This document shows, one piece after another, positions 1-8,559 of a stretch of 64,000 nucleotides of DNA; the stretch's first letter is position 1; each line of letters opens with the position of its first letter. The notes below the pieces were generated by a model. The model did no database searches. It saw only the letters and a list, made by a program, of their open reading frames with translations, and had not been told where the DNA came from. This DNA comes from Actinomadura macrotermitis. GTDB lineage: Bacteria > Actinomycetota > Actinomycetes > Streptosporangiales > Streptosporangiaceae. The stretch lies in assembly GCF_009604375.1 (NCBI RefSeq), contig NZ_WEGH01000002.1, positions 124,001 through 188,000 on the forward strand, in the 5' to 3' direction. The position numbers were made by a program, and so were the translations under genes.

Positions 1-434
1 CAGATCTCGGCGGCACGGTCCATCTGGTCGCGGCTGAGGTTCATCAGCGCGACGATGTTCGCGCCGGTCTCGGCCAGCACCATCGGCACGTACTTCTCGT
101 CGCACTCCAGCACGCCGTAGCGGGCGTCGGGCGCCGAGGCGAGCGCGGACACGTGGCCGGTCGGCATGTTCGCGCCGAACGCGTTGGTGGCGACCTCCCC
201 GAGCGGCGTCATCGCCGAGGTGATCAGCCGGGTGGTCGTCGTCTTGCCGTTGGTGGCGCTGACGAGGACGAGCTTGCGGTCCTTGGCGAGCCTGGTCAGC
301 AGTTCGGGGTCGAGGCGGAGACCGATCCGCCCTCCGATCACCGAACCGTCACCCTTGCCCGCCAGCCGGGACATCTTCGCGGCCGTACGACCGAGCGCGA
401 CGGCCAGCTGCGAACGCAGTGGAAGATCGCTCAT
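1..434 (-). CDS. murT: Mur ligase family protein MurT, N-terminal part (partial)
   Basis: The first 144 codons of a Mur-ligase-fold protein run off the left edge. Residues 60-67 carry the P-loop ATNGKTTT. The segment NLSRDQMDR near residue 132 is typical of MurT, the ATP-dependent subunit that, with glutaminase GatD, amidates the D-Glu of lipid II. The DUF1727 C-terminal domain and any gatD lie outside the window. The ATG at 434 has a GGAG about 4 nt upstream. It acts at the inner face of the membrane in peptidoglycan synthesis. The assignment rests on family recognition; the catalytic tail cannot be inspected. Confidence 0.9.
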   Translation of the reverse strand, partial: MSDLPLRSQLAVALGRTAAKMSRLAGKGDGSVIGGRIGLRLDPELLTRLAKDRKLVLVSATNGKTTTTRLITSAMTPLGEVATNAFGANMPTGHVSALASAPDARYGVLECDEKYVPMVLAETGANIVALMNLSRDQMDRAAEI

Positions 435-802
435 GGACTCCGTCTTCTCCGGTGTGGTGCGACTTAAAGGCGCCTCAAGGATCCGAGCGTATCCGCTACC
501 GGGACCGGCGCGTCGTGCCCGGGTGCACCGAAGGGAATGCGACGCATATCACAGCGGGCGCGGTAAACCGGCCAGGCCGATCTTGACCCGCACGGGGCGG
601 GCGTGATTCGGTGCTGAACCCCCCGCGGGACGGGGCCGCCGGTGCCCGCTTTCCGGTCATGGCGCACGCGGAAGGCGCCGTCCAGGTACTTTGTCGGAGT
701 CCTCTCGTATAAGAGGAACGCGGGGGCCGGGGGCCCACCTCCGGCGGGGATCGCATGAGGGCGTAGCGCGACAGTAGCGGCGACATAGGCGAGGTTCTGA
801 GC
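435..802. promoter_or_regulatory. Divergent intergenic region between murT and the first zinc-ribbon gene
   Basis: These 368 bases between two divergent starts must hold both promoters. A small inverted repeat, TCCTCT/AGAGGA (700-705 and 712-717), encloses TATAAG (708-713), which could be a -10 element for the rightward gene, but no convincing -35 lies at standard spacing. No ORF with credible codon use and no RNA gene was seen. Confidence 0.4.
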
Positions 803-2125
803 ATGCAGTGTCCGACGTGCGGTGCCAACGCGCCCGGGACGCCAGGCACCTGTCCGAACTGCGGCACGGCGCTGGGCGGGCGCGAGCACGCGCCGCTCGG
901 CGCTCCGGTGGGCGACGCGCTCGACGGCACCATGGTGGTGCCGCCGCCCACCCCGGCGTGGGCGTCCGCGGAGCCCGTCGCGGTCGACCCGGAGTCGACC
1001 GCCGCCTGGACGTTCGACCCCGACGACGACGCCGACGAGCCCGCGCCGCAGCAGCAGAACGGTTTCGCCTCGCCGCCGCCGTCCTGGCACGAGGCCCCCG
1101 CCGGCGGGTTCGGCGCCGAGCCCGAGTCGATCGTCCCGGACTCCTGGTACGCCAAGCCCCGCCGCCCCGAGAGCGCCCCGGAGCAGCCGCCGCAGCCCGA
1201 GCAGTGGACGCCGCAGCACCTGGCGCCGGACGACCGCACGGCGATGCAGCCGCCCCCGCAGCAGGACCAGTGGGCGCCGCGGCATCTCGCGCAGGACGAC
1301 CGGACGATGATGCAGCCGCCCCAGCAGGAGCAGTGGTCGCCGCAGCCGCCCATGCAGAACGGCATGCCGCCCGGCCAGTTCGGGCCCGGCGGCCCGCCCA
1401 TGGGCGGGCCGCCCTTCGGGCAGCCGATGGGGCAGCCCCCGATGGGCGGCGACATGTTCGGCTCCGGCCCGGGCTTCCCGCCGCCGGACGCGCCCCGCGG
1501 CTCCGGCGGCGTCCACAAGGGGCTGCTCGTCGGCGTCAGCGCGCTCGTCACCGTCGCGGTCGTCGCGGTCGGCTTCGTGCTGTGGCCGAAGGGCGAGGAC
1601 AAGACGCCGAACGCCAAGGCGTCCCACTCCCCCAACGGCAACAAGCCGGTCGCGCAGAAGCGGCCGCTGTCGGGCGAGGCGCGCGAGCAGGCCAAGCAGG
1701 TGAACGCGCTGCTGGACGACAGCGCCGGCACCCGCCGCATCCTCGGCGCGGCGCTCGGCGGCACCCGCAAGTGCGAGACGCTGCCCGCCGCCGTCAACGG
1801 GTTCAAGCAGGTCGCGCAGAGCCGGCAGAACCAGCTGCGCCGCACCAAGGAACTGGAGCTGGACAAGACCCCGAACGGCGAGCGGATGCGCGGCCACCTG
1901 CAGCAGGCGTTCCAGGCGTCGCTGGACGTCGACCTGGCGCTGCAGGCGTGGGCGCAGCGCGTCCAGTCAGGCTGCAAGGGCAAGCCGAAGCCCGACGCCT
2001 CCAAGGCCCCCGGCCGCGCCGCCGCCGAGCGGCGCGCGACGGTGGCCAAGCAGCGGTTCGTGGTGCTGTGGAACCCGGTCGCCAAGAAGACCGGCCAGCC
2101 GGCGCGCCGCTGGAACGGCGTGTGA
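803..2125 (+). CDS. Zinc-ribbon, single-pass membrane protein of unknown function (paralogue A)
   Basis: 440 residues. The N-terminus holds a CxxC-x10-CxxC zinc ribbon (Cys3, 6, 17, 20). A long Pro/Gln/Gly-rich disordered segment (about 40-230) with repeated QPPQ-type units follows, then one membrane helix (about 236-258) and a predicted helical C-terminal domain with two Cys. The expected topology is ribbon inside, helical domain outside. The C-terminal domain and the Cys spacing match the next gene, so the two are tandem paralogues. Function is unknown; signalling or scaffolding at the membrane is only a guess. Confidence 0.8.
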   Translation: MQCPTCGANAPGTPGTCPNCGTALGGREHAPLGAPVGDALDGTMVVPPPTPAWASAEPVAVDPESTAAWTFDPDDDADEPAPQQQNGFASPPPSWHEAPAGGFGAEPESIVPDSWYAKPRRPESAPEQPPQPEQWTPQHLAPDDRTAMQPPPQQDQWAPRHLAQDDRTMMQPPQQEQWSPQPPMQNGMPPGQFGPGGPPMGGPPFGQPMGQPPMGGDMFGSGPGFPPPDAPRGSGGVHKGLLVGVSALVTVAVVAVGFVLWPKGEDKTPNAKASHSPNGNKPVAQKRPLSGEAREQAKQVNALLDDSAGTRRILGAALGGTRKCETLPAAVNGFKQVAQSRQNQLRRTKELELDKTPNGERMRGHLQQAFQASLDVDLALQAWAQRVQSGCKGKPKPDASKAPGRAAAERRATVAKQRFVVLWNPVAKKTGQPARRWNGV

Positions 2126-2226
2126 TCATCCGGTCACGACCGGATTGCGACCTGCTCACGGTCCGGGCGCGGACGGGAACCGGGCAGTATCTTGTGGCCG
2201 TTGGCCGACCACGGTGAGGGGTTGCT

Positions 2227-3219
2227 ATGCGGTGCCCGGGATGCGGTAGCGACACCACCCCCGCGCTGCCTCGGTGCACGCGCTGCAACACACCGCTGAA
2301 CACCGTCCCCGACGACGAGGCGACCACGTCCGACGCGCCGCCGGCGCCGCCCTGGCAGACGCCGGCCGAGCCGGACCCGTGGGCGGTGCCGCCCCGCGAG
2401 GCCGGCGACTGGTTCCAGCCGCGCGAGCAGACCTACCGGGAGCAGACCCGCCACGACCCGCCCGCGCACGAGTCCCCGGCCGCGCCGCCGCCCGGGCCGG
2501 CGCCGTGGTCGGAGCCGGCGGACTGGAACCAGCCGCCGCCGGCGCCGCCGGGCGAGATGACGATCTCGCTGTCGGAGGAGCCGTGGAACGAGCCGCAGAT
2601 CTGGCAGCCGCCGCCCCCGCCGCGCCGGAGCAGGGCGCCCTACTTCCTGATCGCCGCCGGGGTGCTGGCGCTGGCCGCGGTCGCCCTCGCGATCGTGTTC
2701 TGGCCGGCGGGCCCGTCCGACCCCGGCAGCGCCGCGAGCACCGCCGGCCCGCAGCCGTCGCAGGAGGCCTCGCCGCCAGAGGAGACCAGCGACACCCCGA
2801 CCGAGGCGTCCCCCTCCGGCGACCTGAAGGCGCAGGCCACCGCCGTGGACGGGCTGCTGTCGGACATGTCGTCGACCCGCTCGCAGCTGGGCACCGTCAT
2901 CGAGAGCGGCTGCAGCAGCTCGGGCCTGCAGGGCATCCGCAGCGAGCGCAAGGCCCAGCTGGCCAAGGCGCGGGAGCTGGAGGTCGGCGCGCTGGAGAAC
3001 GGCACCGAGCTGCGCGACGCGCTCGTGCGCGCGCTGCAGGCGTCGGTCGACTCCAACCAGGCCTACCTGGACGAGGCGCCCGGCTGCCCGGGCGAGGACA
3101 ACGCCACGATCGCCGACGCCAACTCCCGCGCGAGCGCCGCCAAGCGCGAGTTCCTCGGCTACTGGAACCCCAACGCCGAGAAGGCCGGCCTGGGCGCCCG
3201 CTCCGAGGGCGACATCTAA
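2227..3219 (+). CDS. Zinc-ribbon, single-pass membrane protein of unknown function (paralogue B)
   Basis: 330 residues with the same layout as its upstream neighbour: Cys3, 6, 17 and 20, a Pro-rich cytoplasmic linker, a membrane helix (about 137-160) and a helical extracytoplasmic domain (about 200-320) in which WNPNAEK aligns with WNPVAKK of paralogue A. The linker is shorter than in the paralogue. The ATG is preceded by GAGGGG. The gene ends on TAA overlapping the stop of the convergent small gene at 3216. Function is not recognised. Confidence 0.8.
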   Translation: MRCPGCGSDTTPALPRCTRCNTPLNTVPDDEATTSDAPPAPPWQTPAEPDPWAVPPREAGDWFQPREQTYREQTRHDPPAHESPAAPPPGPAPWSEPADWNQPPPAPPGEMTISLSEEPWNEPQIWQPPPPPRRSRAPYFLIAAGVLALAAVALAIVFWPAGPSDPGSAASTAGPQPSQEASPPEETSDTPTEASPSGDLKAQATAVDGLLSDMSSTRSQLGTVIESGCSSSGLQGIRSERKAQLAKARELEVGALENGTELRDALVRALQASVDSNQAYLDEAPGCPGEDNATIADANSRASAAKREFLGYWNPNAEKAGLGARSEGDI

Positions 3220-3557
3220 CCGAGCCCGAGCTGCCCGGCCAGGTCGTGCACGGCGGCGGCGAGGACCGCGACGCCCGACACGCGGCGGGCCAGGCGCTCC
3301 AGGGCGCCCTGCATCCGCTCGGTGTCGGGGTCGGCCTCGGCGGCCTCCGACCGCAGGTCGGCCAGGTCGCGGCGGGCCCGCTCCGCCTCGGGCAGCGCCG
3401 CGGCGTGCTCACCGATCAGCCGTTCGACCTCGGCGAACGCGTCGCTTCGCGGAGCGGCGCCGGACTCCTGCCGCTGGATGACGTGGTCGCCGCTGGCGAC
3501 CTGGCCGGACACGCTGGCGTGCCCGCCGATGCTGATCCCTCTGTCGCCTCGTGACAT
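3216..3557 (-). CDS. Small coiled-coil protein with N-terminal G-x-VxGQVAxGxHVxQ motif
   Basis: 113 residues. ATG at 3557 has GAGGAG 5 nt upstream. Residues about 11-28 read GGHASVSGQVASGDHVIQ, a short alternating Gly/Val pattern. The rest (about 35-113) is charged and Ala/Leu-rich with heptad character, likely a coiled coil. The gene follows the membrane protein at 3566 by 8 nt, so the two are probably co-transcribed. A very similar motif closes that neighbour, which suggests the two proteins contact each other through it. The motif looks like bacterial amyloid-signalling (BASS/RHIM-like) segments; that comparison is inference. Confidence 0.75.
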   Translation of the reverse strand: MSRGDRGISIGGHASVSGQVASGDHVIQRQESGAAPRSDAFAEVERLIGEHAAALPEAERARRDLADLRSEAAEADPDTERMQGALERLARRVSGVAVLAAAVHDLAGQLGLG

Positions 3558-3565
3558 GCCGCTCC

Positions 3566-5437
3566 TCAGGGGTTGACGCCGTGCTGGGACTGCCGGACGT
3601 GGTGGCCGGCGGCGACCTGCCCGTTGACGGTGCCGCCCGTCATGATGACGCCCTCGTTCAGCACCGTGGCGGCCTGCGCGCGGTAGGCCGACACGTCGAT
3701 GCCGCACTCGCCGGACAGGTGGTCGAGCAGCGCCTCGTTGACGCGCCGCTCGATGAGCCGGATGTACTTGTCGGTGTCCAGGGTCTGCAGGAACGTGGTG
3801 AACCCGGGCTCGGCGGCGAGCTCGCGGACGCTGATGCGGGCGCCGTAGTCGTGCACCATGCGCTTGGCGGGGTCGCCGCCCGAGCCCGCGGCGATCGTGC
3901 CGCGCAGGATCTGCCAGCACGTCTTCACCACCCGCGGCCAGGCCAGCAGCGCACCCGCCGGGATGCGGCGCCACCCGGCGAGCAGCGACCGCAGCAGCAG
4001 CTCGGGCGTGGACCAGTCCGGCAGCGCGTCCACGACGCGGAACTGGCGGCGGATCGGCGGCAGCGCGGTCGCGACGAACTGGCCGTAGAGCATCCGGCCC
4101 TCCACGGCCAGGTGCACGAAGCAGGAGACCGCGATGGCCTGGTCCTCGGCGGGCGCCACCGGGCGGCCGTCCCGGCCGGTGACGGCCTGGCCCCAGGCGC
4201 CGACGGTGACGCGCTGATAGCAGCGGATGCCGCTCTGAGAGTGGCGGACGAGGGCGTCGATGCCCGCTGGGGTGGCGACCGCGTACGGAACGCCGAAGCG
4301 CCCGTCGATCAGCGGGTGGCCGTGGAACGTCCCGCCGCCGGCCGGGTCGAACGCGCGCGGCAGCTGGGCGCACAGGCCGGACGCGACGATGTGCGGGCCG
4401 GTGACGAGCCCGGCGATGCGCTCGTTCGGCGGCAGCGGCCGGACCTCGTCCGGCGCCGGACCGCCGGGGGTGGGCGGCGGCCACTGGTCGCGCATGCCGT
4501 GCAGGGCGGCGCGGATGCGGTCGTGCATGACCGCCGGATCGACCGGCGCGGTCTTCCCCTCGCCGCCGAGCGGGCCGGTCGCGGCGCGGTCGAGTTCCAG
4601 CACGACCGACCAGGACCGGGACCAGGGGGCGAGCACGTCCCCGGCGCCGAGGAAGGGGTTCTCGCCCGAGTAGAGCGTGACGTTGCCGCGCTGCGCGGAG
4701 ACGATCCGCTTCAGCAGCCGGCCGACCCGTTCGCTGTGGGAGGGCGGCCCGGCGCCGACGGTGCCGGGCCGCAGCTCGCGGGCGAGGATCCGGTAGACGA
4801 GCGCGATGTGCCCGATGAACACGGCGGCGAAGACGGTAGCGACGGCCAGCAGGATGAGCAGGAGCACCGGGCCCGGGAACAGCCGCTCCAGCGGCCCGCC
4901 GATGCCGCTGGTGCCGGTCTCCTCGTCGTAGGTGCCAAGGCCCGTGGACGGCGATCCGTCGGACGACAGCAGCAGGAACAGCATGAGGGCCGGATAGAGG
5001 AGCACCGGGCCCGTCACCACCCAGAACACCGCGATCCGCCACGGCCAGCTCAGGCGCCGCCACGGGACGACCAGCAGGATCGCCGGGACCACCAGGAGCA
5101 GCCCGTAGGTGAACGTGGTGAACGGGAGCAGCACCATGCAGACCGGCCACAGCAGGCCGAGGACGAGGTCGCGCAGGAGCCGCAGCCGGCGGGCGCGCAG
5201 CGCGTGCAGGACGACCGGGCCGAGGTCGAAGCCGAACGAGGGGACGATCGCGCGGTGCTCGTCGTCGACGTACTCGGCGATGACCCGGTCGGCGAGCGTG
5301 CGGTCGAGGTAGACGGCGGCCGACAGGTAGCGGGTGTCGTTCTGCAGGGGCTGCGCGGACAGGCCGGGTTCGGGGCCGTGCTGGAAGAACGGCTCATCGC
5401 GCGTGACCACCGCTTCCGCTTCGGCCTCTGCCGTCAT
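3566..5437 (-). CDS. Polytopic membrane protein with C-terminal VNGQVAAGHHV motif
   Basis: 623 residues; ATG at 5437 with GAGGGGA upstream. A soluble N-terminal segment (1-85) precedes about four hydrophobic helices (about 88-160) and a fifth near 190-220. A large soluble domain (about 230-595) follows. It ends (about 600-615) in GGTVNGQVAAGHHVRQ, matching the N-terminal motif of the next protein. No catalytic motif was recognised in the soluble domain. The shared motif and 8-nt gene spacing argue for a two-component membrane sensor/effector or scaffold, which is inference. Confidence 0.75.
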   Translation of the reverse strand: MTAEAEAEAVVTRDEPFFQHGPEPGLSAQPLQNDTRYLSAAVYLDRTLADRVIAEYVDDEHRAIVPSFGFDLGPVVLHALRARRLRLLRDLVLGLLWPVCMVLLPFTTFTYGLLLVVPAILLVVPWRRLSWPWRIAVFWVVTGPVLLYPALMLFLLLSSDGSPSTGLGTYDEETGTSGIGGPLERLFPGPVLLLILLAVATVFAAVFIGHIALVYRILARELRPGTVGAGPPSHSERVGRLLKRIVSAQRGNVTLYSGENPFLGAGDVLAPWSRSWSVVLELDRAATGPLGGEGKTAPVDPAVMHDRIRAALHGMRDQWPPPTPGGPAPDEVRPLPPNERIAGLVTGPHIVASGLCAQLPRAFDPAGGGTFHGHPLIDGRFGVPYAVATPAGIDALVRHSQSGIRCYQRVTVGAWGQAVTGRDGRPVAPAEDQAIAVSCFVHLAVEGRMLYGQFVATALPPIRRQFRVVDALPDWSTPELLLRSLLAGWRRIPAGALLAWPRVVKTCWQILRGTIAAGSGGDPAKRMVHDYGARISVRELAAEPGFTTFLQTLDTDKYIRLIERRVNEALLDHLSGECGIDVSAYRAQAATVLNEGVIMTGGTVNGQVAAGHHVRQSQHGVNP

Positions 5438-5607
5438 CTCGTCCCCTCACGCCACTACGCCTGGGAAGAAAGTAACCATGATGGCGCCGATGCACGACGA
5501 AATCCACCGAGTTGTGACATGACCGTTCACTCGCCTCGAAAGAAACGGTCATCGTGCGGAGCACGGTCCTCCCACGGGCCGAATGCCTCCGATTCGCCCG
5601 GTGGTCG

Positions 5608-8559
5608 TCAGTCGGCGCGGAAGGGCAGGTCACCGGCCGGGTCGGCGAAGGGCTTGACCAGGCATTCGGGCCAGCTCAGCACCGGTTCCAGCCATTCGGT
5701 GACGTTCATCGGGGCGGCGATCTCGGCGATCTGGTCCTCCTCGGGGACACCGATCGCGACGACGGCGAGGTCGGCGTAGAAGCCGGCCTGCTCGTCGCCG
5801 CCCGCCAGGGCGGTGATGGCGAGGGGGCGGTTGGCGGCCAGCTCCATCGACAGCCGGTGGCGGCGCAGCGCGCGCAGCCGGTTGCCGAGCTTGGGCTCGG
5901 GGTGCTGCTTCAGGCCGCGCAGCTGGTAGTCCAGCGGCGGCACCTCGGCGTGCTTGTCGGGGACGCCCGAGCCGTAGGGGAACAGGCGGTCCAGCTCGTG
6001 CAGCCAGCGGACCTGCGGGATGACCCACTGCGCGCCCGGGCGCGTCCCGGCGGGGGCGGTGTCGCCCGCCAGGAGGCGGCCGGCGACGCCGGCGACGGCG
6101 GTGGTGAGGTCGGCGGGCGGGTAGACGGTCCGCAGCGCCTGCGCGCGGCGGGTGACGGCGCGTTCCACCACGGTCGCCAGCGCGCACTCGCGCAGCCGGG
6201 GCGCGAGGCGCGGCCAGGCGCGGCCGAGCTCGGCGGGGACGGCGGGCAGCGGCCGGTTCGTCACGTGCGCGAGCACGACCGTCTCGGTCCACACCCGCAG
6301 CCACGCCCAGTCGTCGTGCCCGGCGAGCAGGTCGGCCTCGCGCAGCTCGTACAGGGTGCAGGCGCGGCCGGAGCGGCACTCGCAGCCGCAGGCGGCCGAG
6401 CGGCGGCCGTCCACCGGCGGCGGCGGGCCCGGCAGCTCGGCCTCGCGGCCCTCGCCGAGCGGGACGCGCACCCGCAGCGGCCGGTCCATCCCGTCGGCGA
6501 ACACCGCCGCGACGCCCGGCGTCAGCGACACCACCTCGCGGGACTGGTCGGCGTCCAGGTTCATCGCGGCGCCGACCTGGTGCCGGTCGTCGTGCGCGGG
6601 CAGCCGGTGCACGACCTTCAGCGCGGTGTTCTTGATGACGTCGGGCACCAGCTTGGTCGGGATCTGCTCGGCGACGATGATGCCCTCGCCGTAGGCGCGG
6701 ATCTCGGCGAGCATCCCGGCGAACAGCTCCACCGCGTGCGAGCTGGTGCGGTCGGGCCGGTTGCGTAGGAGGCGGTGCGCCTCCTCGATGACGATGACGT
6801 GCCGCAGGCCCGGCCGGCCGGGGCTGCGGCGCGCGCGCATCCGCAGGTGCTCGACGATGCGGATGATGAGGGTGCCCATGAGGAACGCCTTGTCCTCGTC
6901 GTTGGCGACGTCCTCGATGGCGAGCACGATGTTGTCGCGCAGCATCCCGCCGATGTCGGCGGGGTGGCCGCCCTCGAAGAACCGCCCGGCCGAGCCGATG
7001 CGCAGCGAGCGCAGCCGCACGTCGACGAAGCCCTGCACGTCGGCGGCGAGCTCGCGGCCGTAGCCGACGTCGCCGATGACCTGCAGCGCGGCCTCCTGCA
7101 GCTGCTCCAGCGTCGGGACGGCCGGTTCGATGAGCGAGCCGGGGACGCCCGCGCCGGTGACGACGTCCCAGCCGTTGGCCTCGTACACCCGCTGCAGCGC
7201 CTGCGCCATGATCTGCGGGAACGGCTCCTCGGCGTCGAACGCGGCCTGGAACAGCGCGCGGACCATGTCGATGTGCGCCTGCACCGGGTAGCCGGGCTCG
7301 GGCGCGAGCGGGTTCACCGACAAGGGCACCGAGCCGGGCGCGGACGGGTTGACGACGGTGACCGGTCCGCCGAGGTCGGCGATGCGGCCCGCCATCGCGG
7401 CGTACTCGGACTTGGCGGGCTCGATCGCCAGCCACGGCACGCCCGCGCGGGTGAGCTGCTCCAGCAGGTGCCGCACGGTCTGCGACTTGCCGGCGCCGGT
7501 CGCGCCGGTGACGAACACGTGCCGGTTGATGGTGGAGCGCGGGACGGTGAAGGCGCCGACGGTGCGGTCCTGGTCGTCCAGGATCGCGCCGAGCCCGATG
7601 GCGGGCTCGCCGGGCGGCGCGGCGCCGTCGGTCTCGGAGGTGACGTCGAAGTGGCCGGCGTCCAGCACCCGCACGCCCGGCACCTCGCGGCGGGGCAGCC
7701 CGGCGAGCGCGGCGAGCGCGCCGGCGGTCGCGGTGAAGGGGAAGCTCTGGTCGCCCGGCGCGGGCGGGCGGAGCGGCGCCGGGCCCGCGCCCGGGCGCAG
7801 CATCTCGGCGAACGAGCCGCTGCCGTGCCCCGAGCGCAGCCGGTAGGGGTGGTGGCCGAGCTCCATCGACCCGACCAGCACCGGCGCGATCTGGGACAGC
7901 TCGGCCTGGTCGGCGGCGCCGGCGAGGACGCGGACGCGCCACAGGCCCGCCTCGCGGAACGCGTCGAGCTCGGCCAGGCGCTGGTCGGCGCGGGCGACGG
8001 CGAGGCGGGCCTGCTCGTCCTCGCCGCGCCGCAGCATCCGCAGCTCGTGGTGCAGCTCGCGCATCTCGGTGTCCAGCAGGCGGTCGTCGCAGGGGTCGGC
8101 GACGACGAACCAGCCGAACGGCCGCTCCATCAGCGTCGTCAGCGTCGACTCGAACAGCTCCGCGCCGGCCGCGGCGCCGGCCGGCGGGGCGAGCCGGCCC
8201 GGGCAGCGCGTCCACGCCATCCGCTCGGCGCGGCGCAGCCAGCCGTCGCCCGCGGGGACGCCGCGCGCGCCGCTCGGGAACAGCAGGCCGCGGCCGCCGG
8301 CGGTGCCCGCGTTGGTGATCAGCTCCAGCGGGGCGCCGCCGCCCGCCGACAGCCAGCCGACGACGAACGGCTCGCCGCGCCGCGCCGCCGACAGCGCGGC
8401 GGGCAGCACGCTCACGAAGTCGCCCTCGGCGGACGCGGCGCGCTGCTGGGCGGGGATGGCCTGGATCCGGTACCAGGGGCCGCGCAGGACGGGCGCCGAC
8501 CCGTCCGCGGGGGAGCCCGGGCGCATGCCCGGGTGCATGCCCGGCGGCGGCTGCATCAT
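5608..8559 (-). CDS. HerA/FtsK-like P-loop ATPase with DUF87-type motor
   Basis: 983 residues. Walker A GATGAGKSQ at about 352-360 and Walker B HVIVIEEAH at about 587-595 identify an additional-strand, RecA-fold motor of the HerA/FtsK/TraC type. The N-terminal 340 residues include a helical charged stretch (about 170-205). Past the motor lies a Cys-rich knot, CGCECRSGRAC, which may bind metal. ATG at 8559 overlaps the upstream stop as ATGA, so it is translationally coupled to the membrane coiled-coil protein. Such motors move DNA or protein substrates as hexamers; no nuclease (NurA, SIR2, DUF4297) is adjacent. The substrate is unknown. Confidence 0.85.
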   Translation of the reverse strand: MMQPPPGMHPGMRPGSPADGSAPVLRGPWYRIQAIPAQQRAASAEGDFVSVLPAALSAARRGEPFVVGWLSAGGGAPLELITNAGTAGGRGLLFPSGARGVPAGDGWLRRAERMAWTRCPGRLAPPAGAAAGAELFESTLTTLMERPFGWFVVADPCDDRLLDTEMRELHHELRMLRRGEDEQARLAVARADQRLAELDAFREAGLWRVRVLAGAADQAELSQIAPVLVGSMELGHHPYRLRSGHGSGSFAEMLRPGAGPAPLRPPAPGDQSFPFTATAGALAALAGLPRREVPGVRVLDAGHFDVTSETDGAAPPGEPAIGLGAILDDQDRTVGAFTVPRSTINRHVFVTGATGAGKSQTVRHLLEQLTRAGVPWLAIEPAKSEYAAMAGRIADLGGPVTVVNPSAPGSVPLSVNPLAPEPGYPVQAHIDMVRALFQAAFDAEEPFPQIMAQALQRVYEANGWDVVTGAGVPGSLIEPAVPTLEQLQEAALQVIGDVGYGRELAADVQGFVDVRLRSLRIGSAGRFFEGGHPADIGGMLRDNIVLAIEDVANDEDKAFLMGTLIIRIVEHLRMRARRSPGRPGLRHVIVIEEAHRLLRNRPDRTSSHAVELFAGMLAEIRAYGEGIIVAEQIPTKLVPDVIKNTALKVVHRLPAHDDRHQVGAAMNLDADQSREVVSLTPGVAAVFADGMDRPLRVRVPLGEGREAELPGPPPPVDGRRSAACGCECRSGRACTLYELREADLLAGHDDWAWLRVWTETVVLAHVTNRPLPAVPAELGRAWPRLAPRLRECALATVVERAVTRRAQALRTVYPPADLTTAVAGVAGRLLAGDTAPAGTRPGAQWVIPQVRWLHELDRLFPYGSGVPDKHAEVPPLDYQLRGLKQHPEPKLGNRLRALRRHRLSMELAANRPLAITALAGGDEQAGFYADLAVVAIGVPEEDQIAEIAAPMNVTEWLEPVLSWPECLVKPFADPAGDLPFRAD

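Noticed and set aside
464..2085. Minus-strand frames across the first zinc-ribbon gene
   Set aside because: No motifs and no ribosome-binding sites; the plus-strand frame has the CxxC ribbon and membrane helix.
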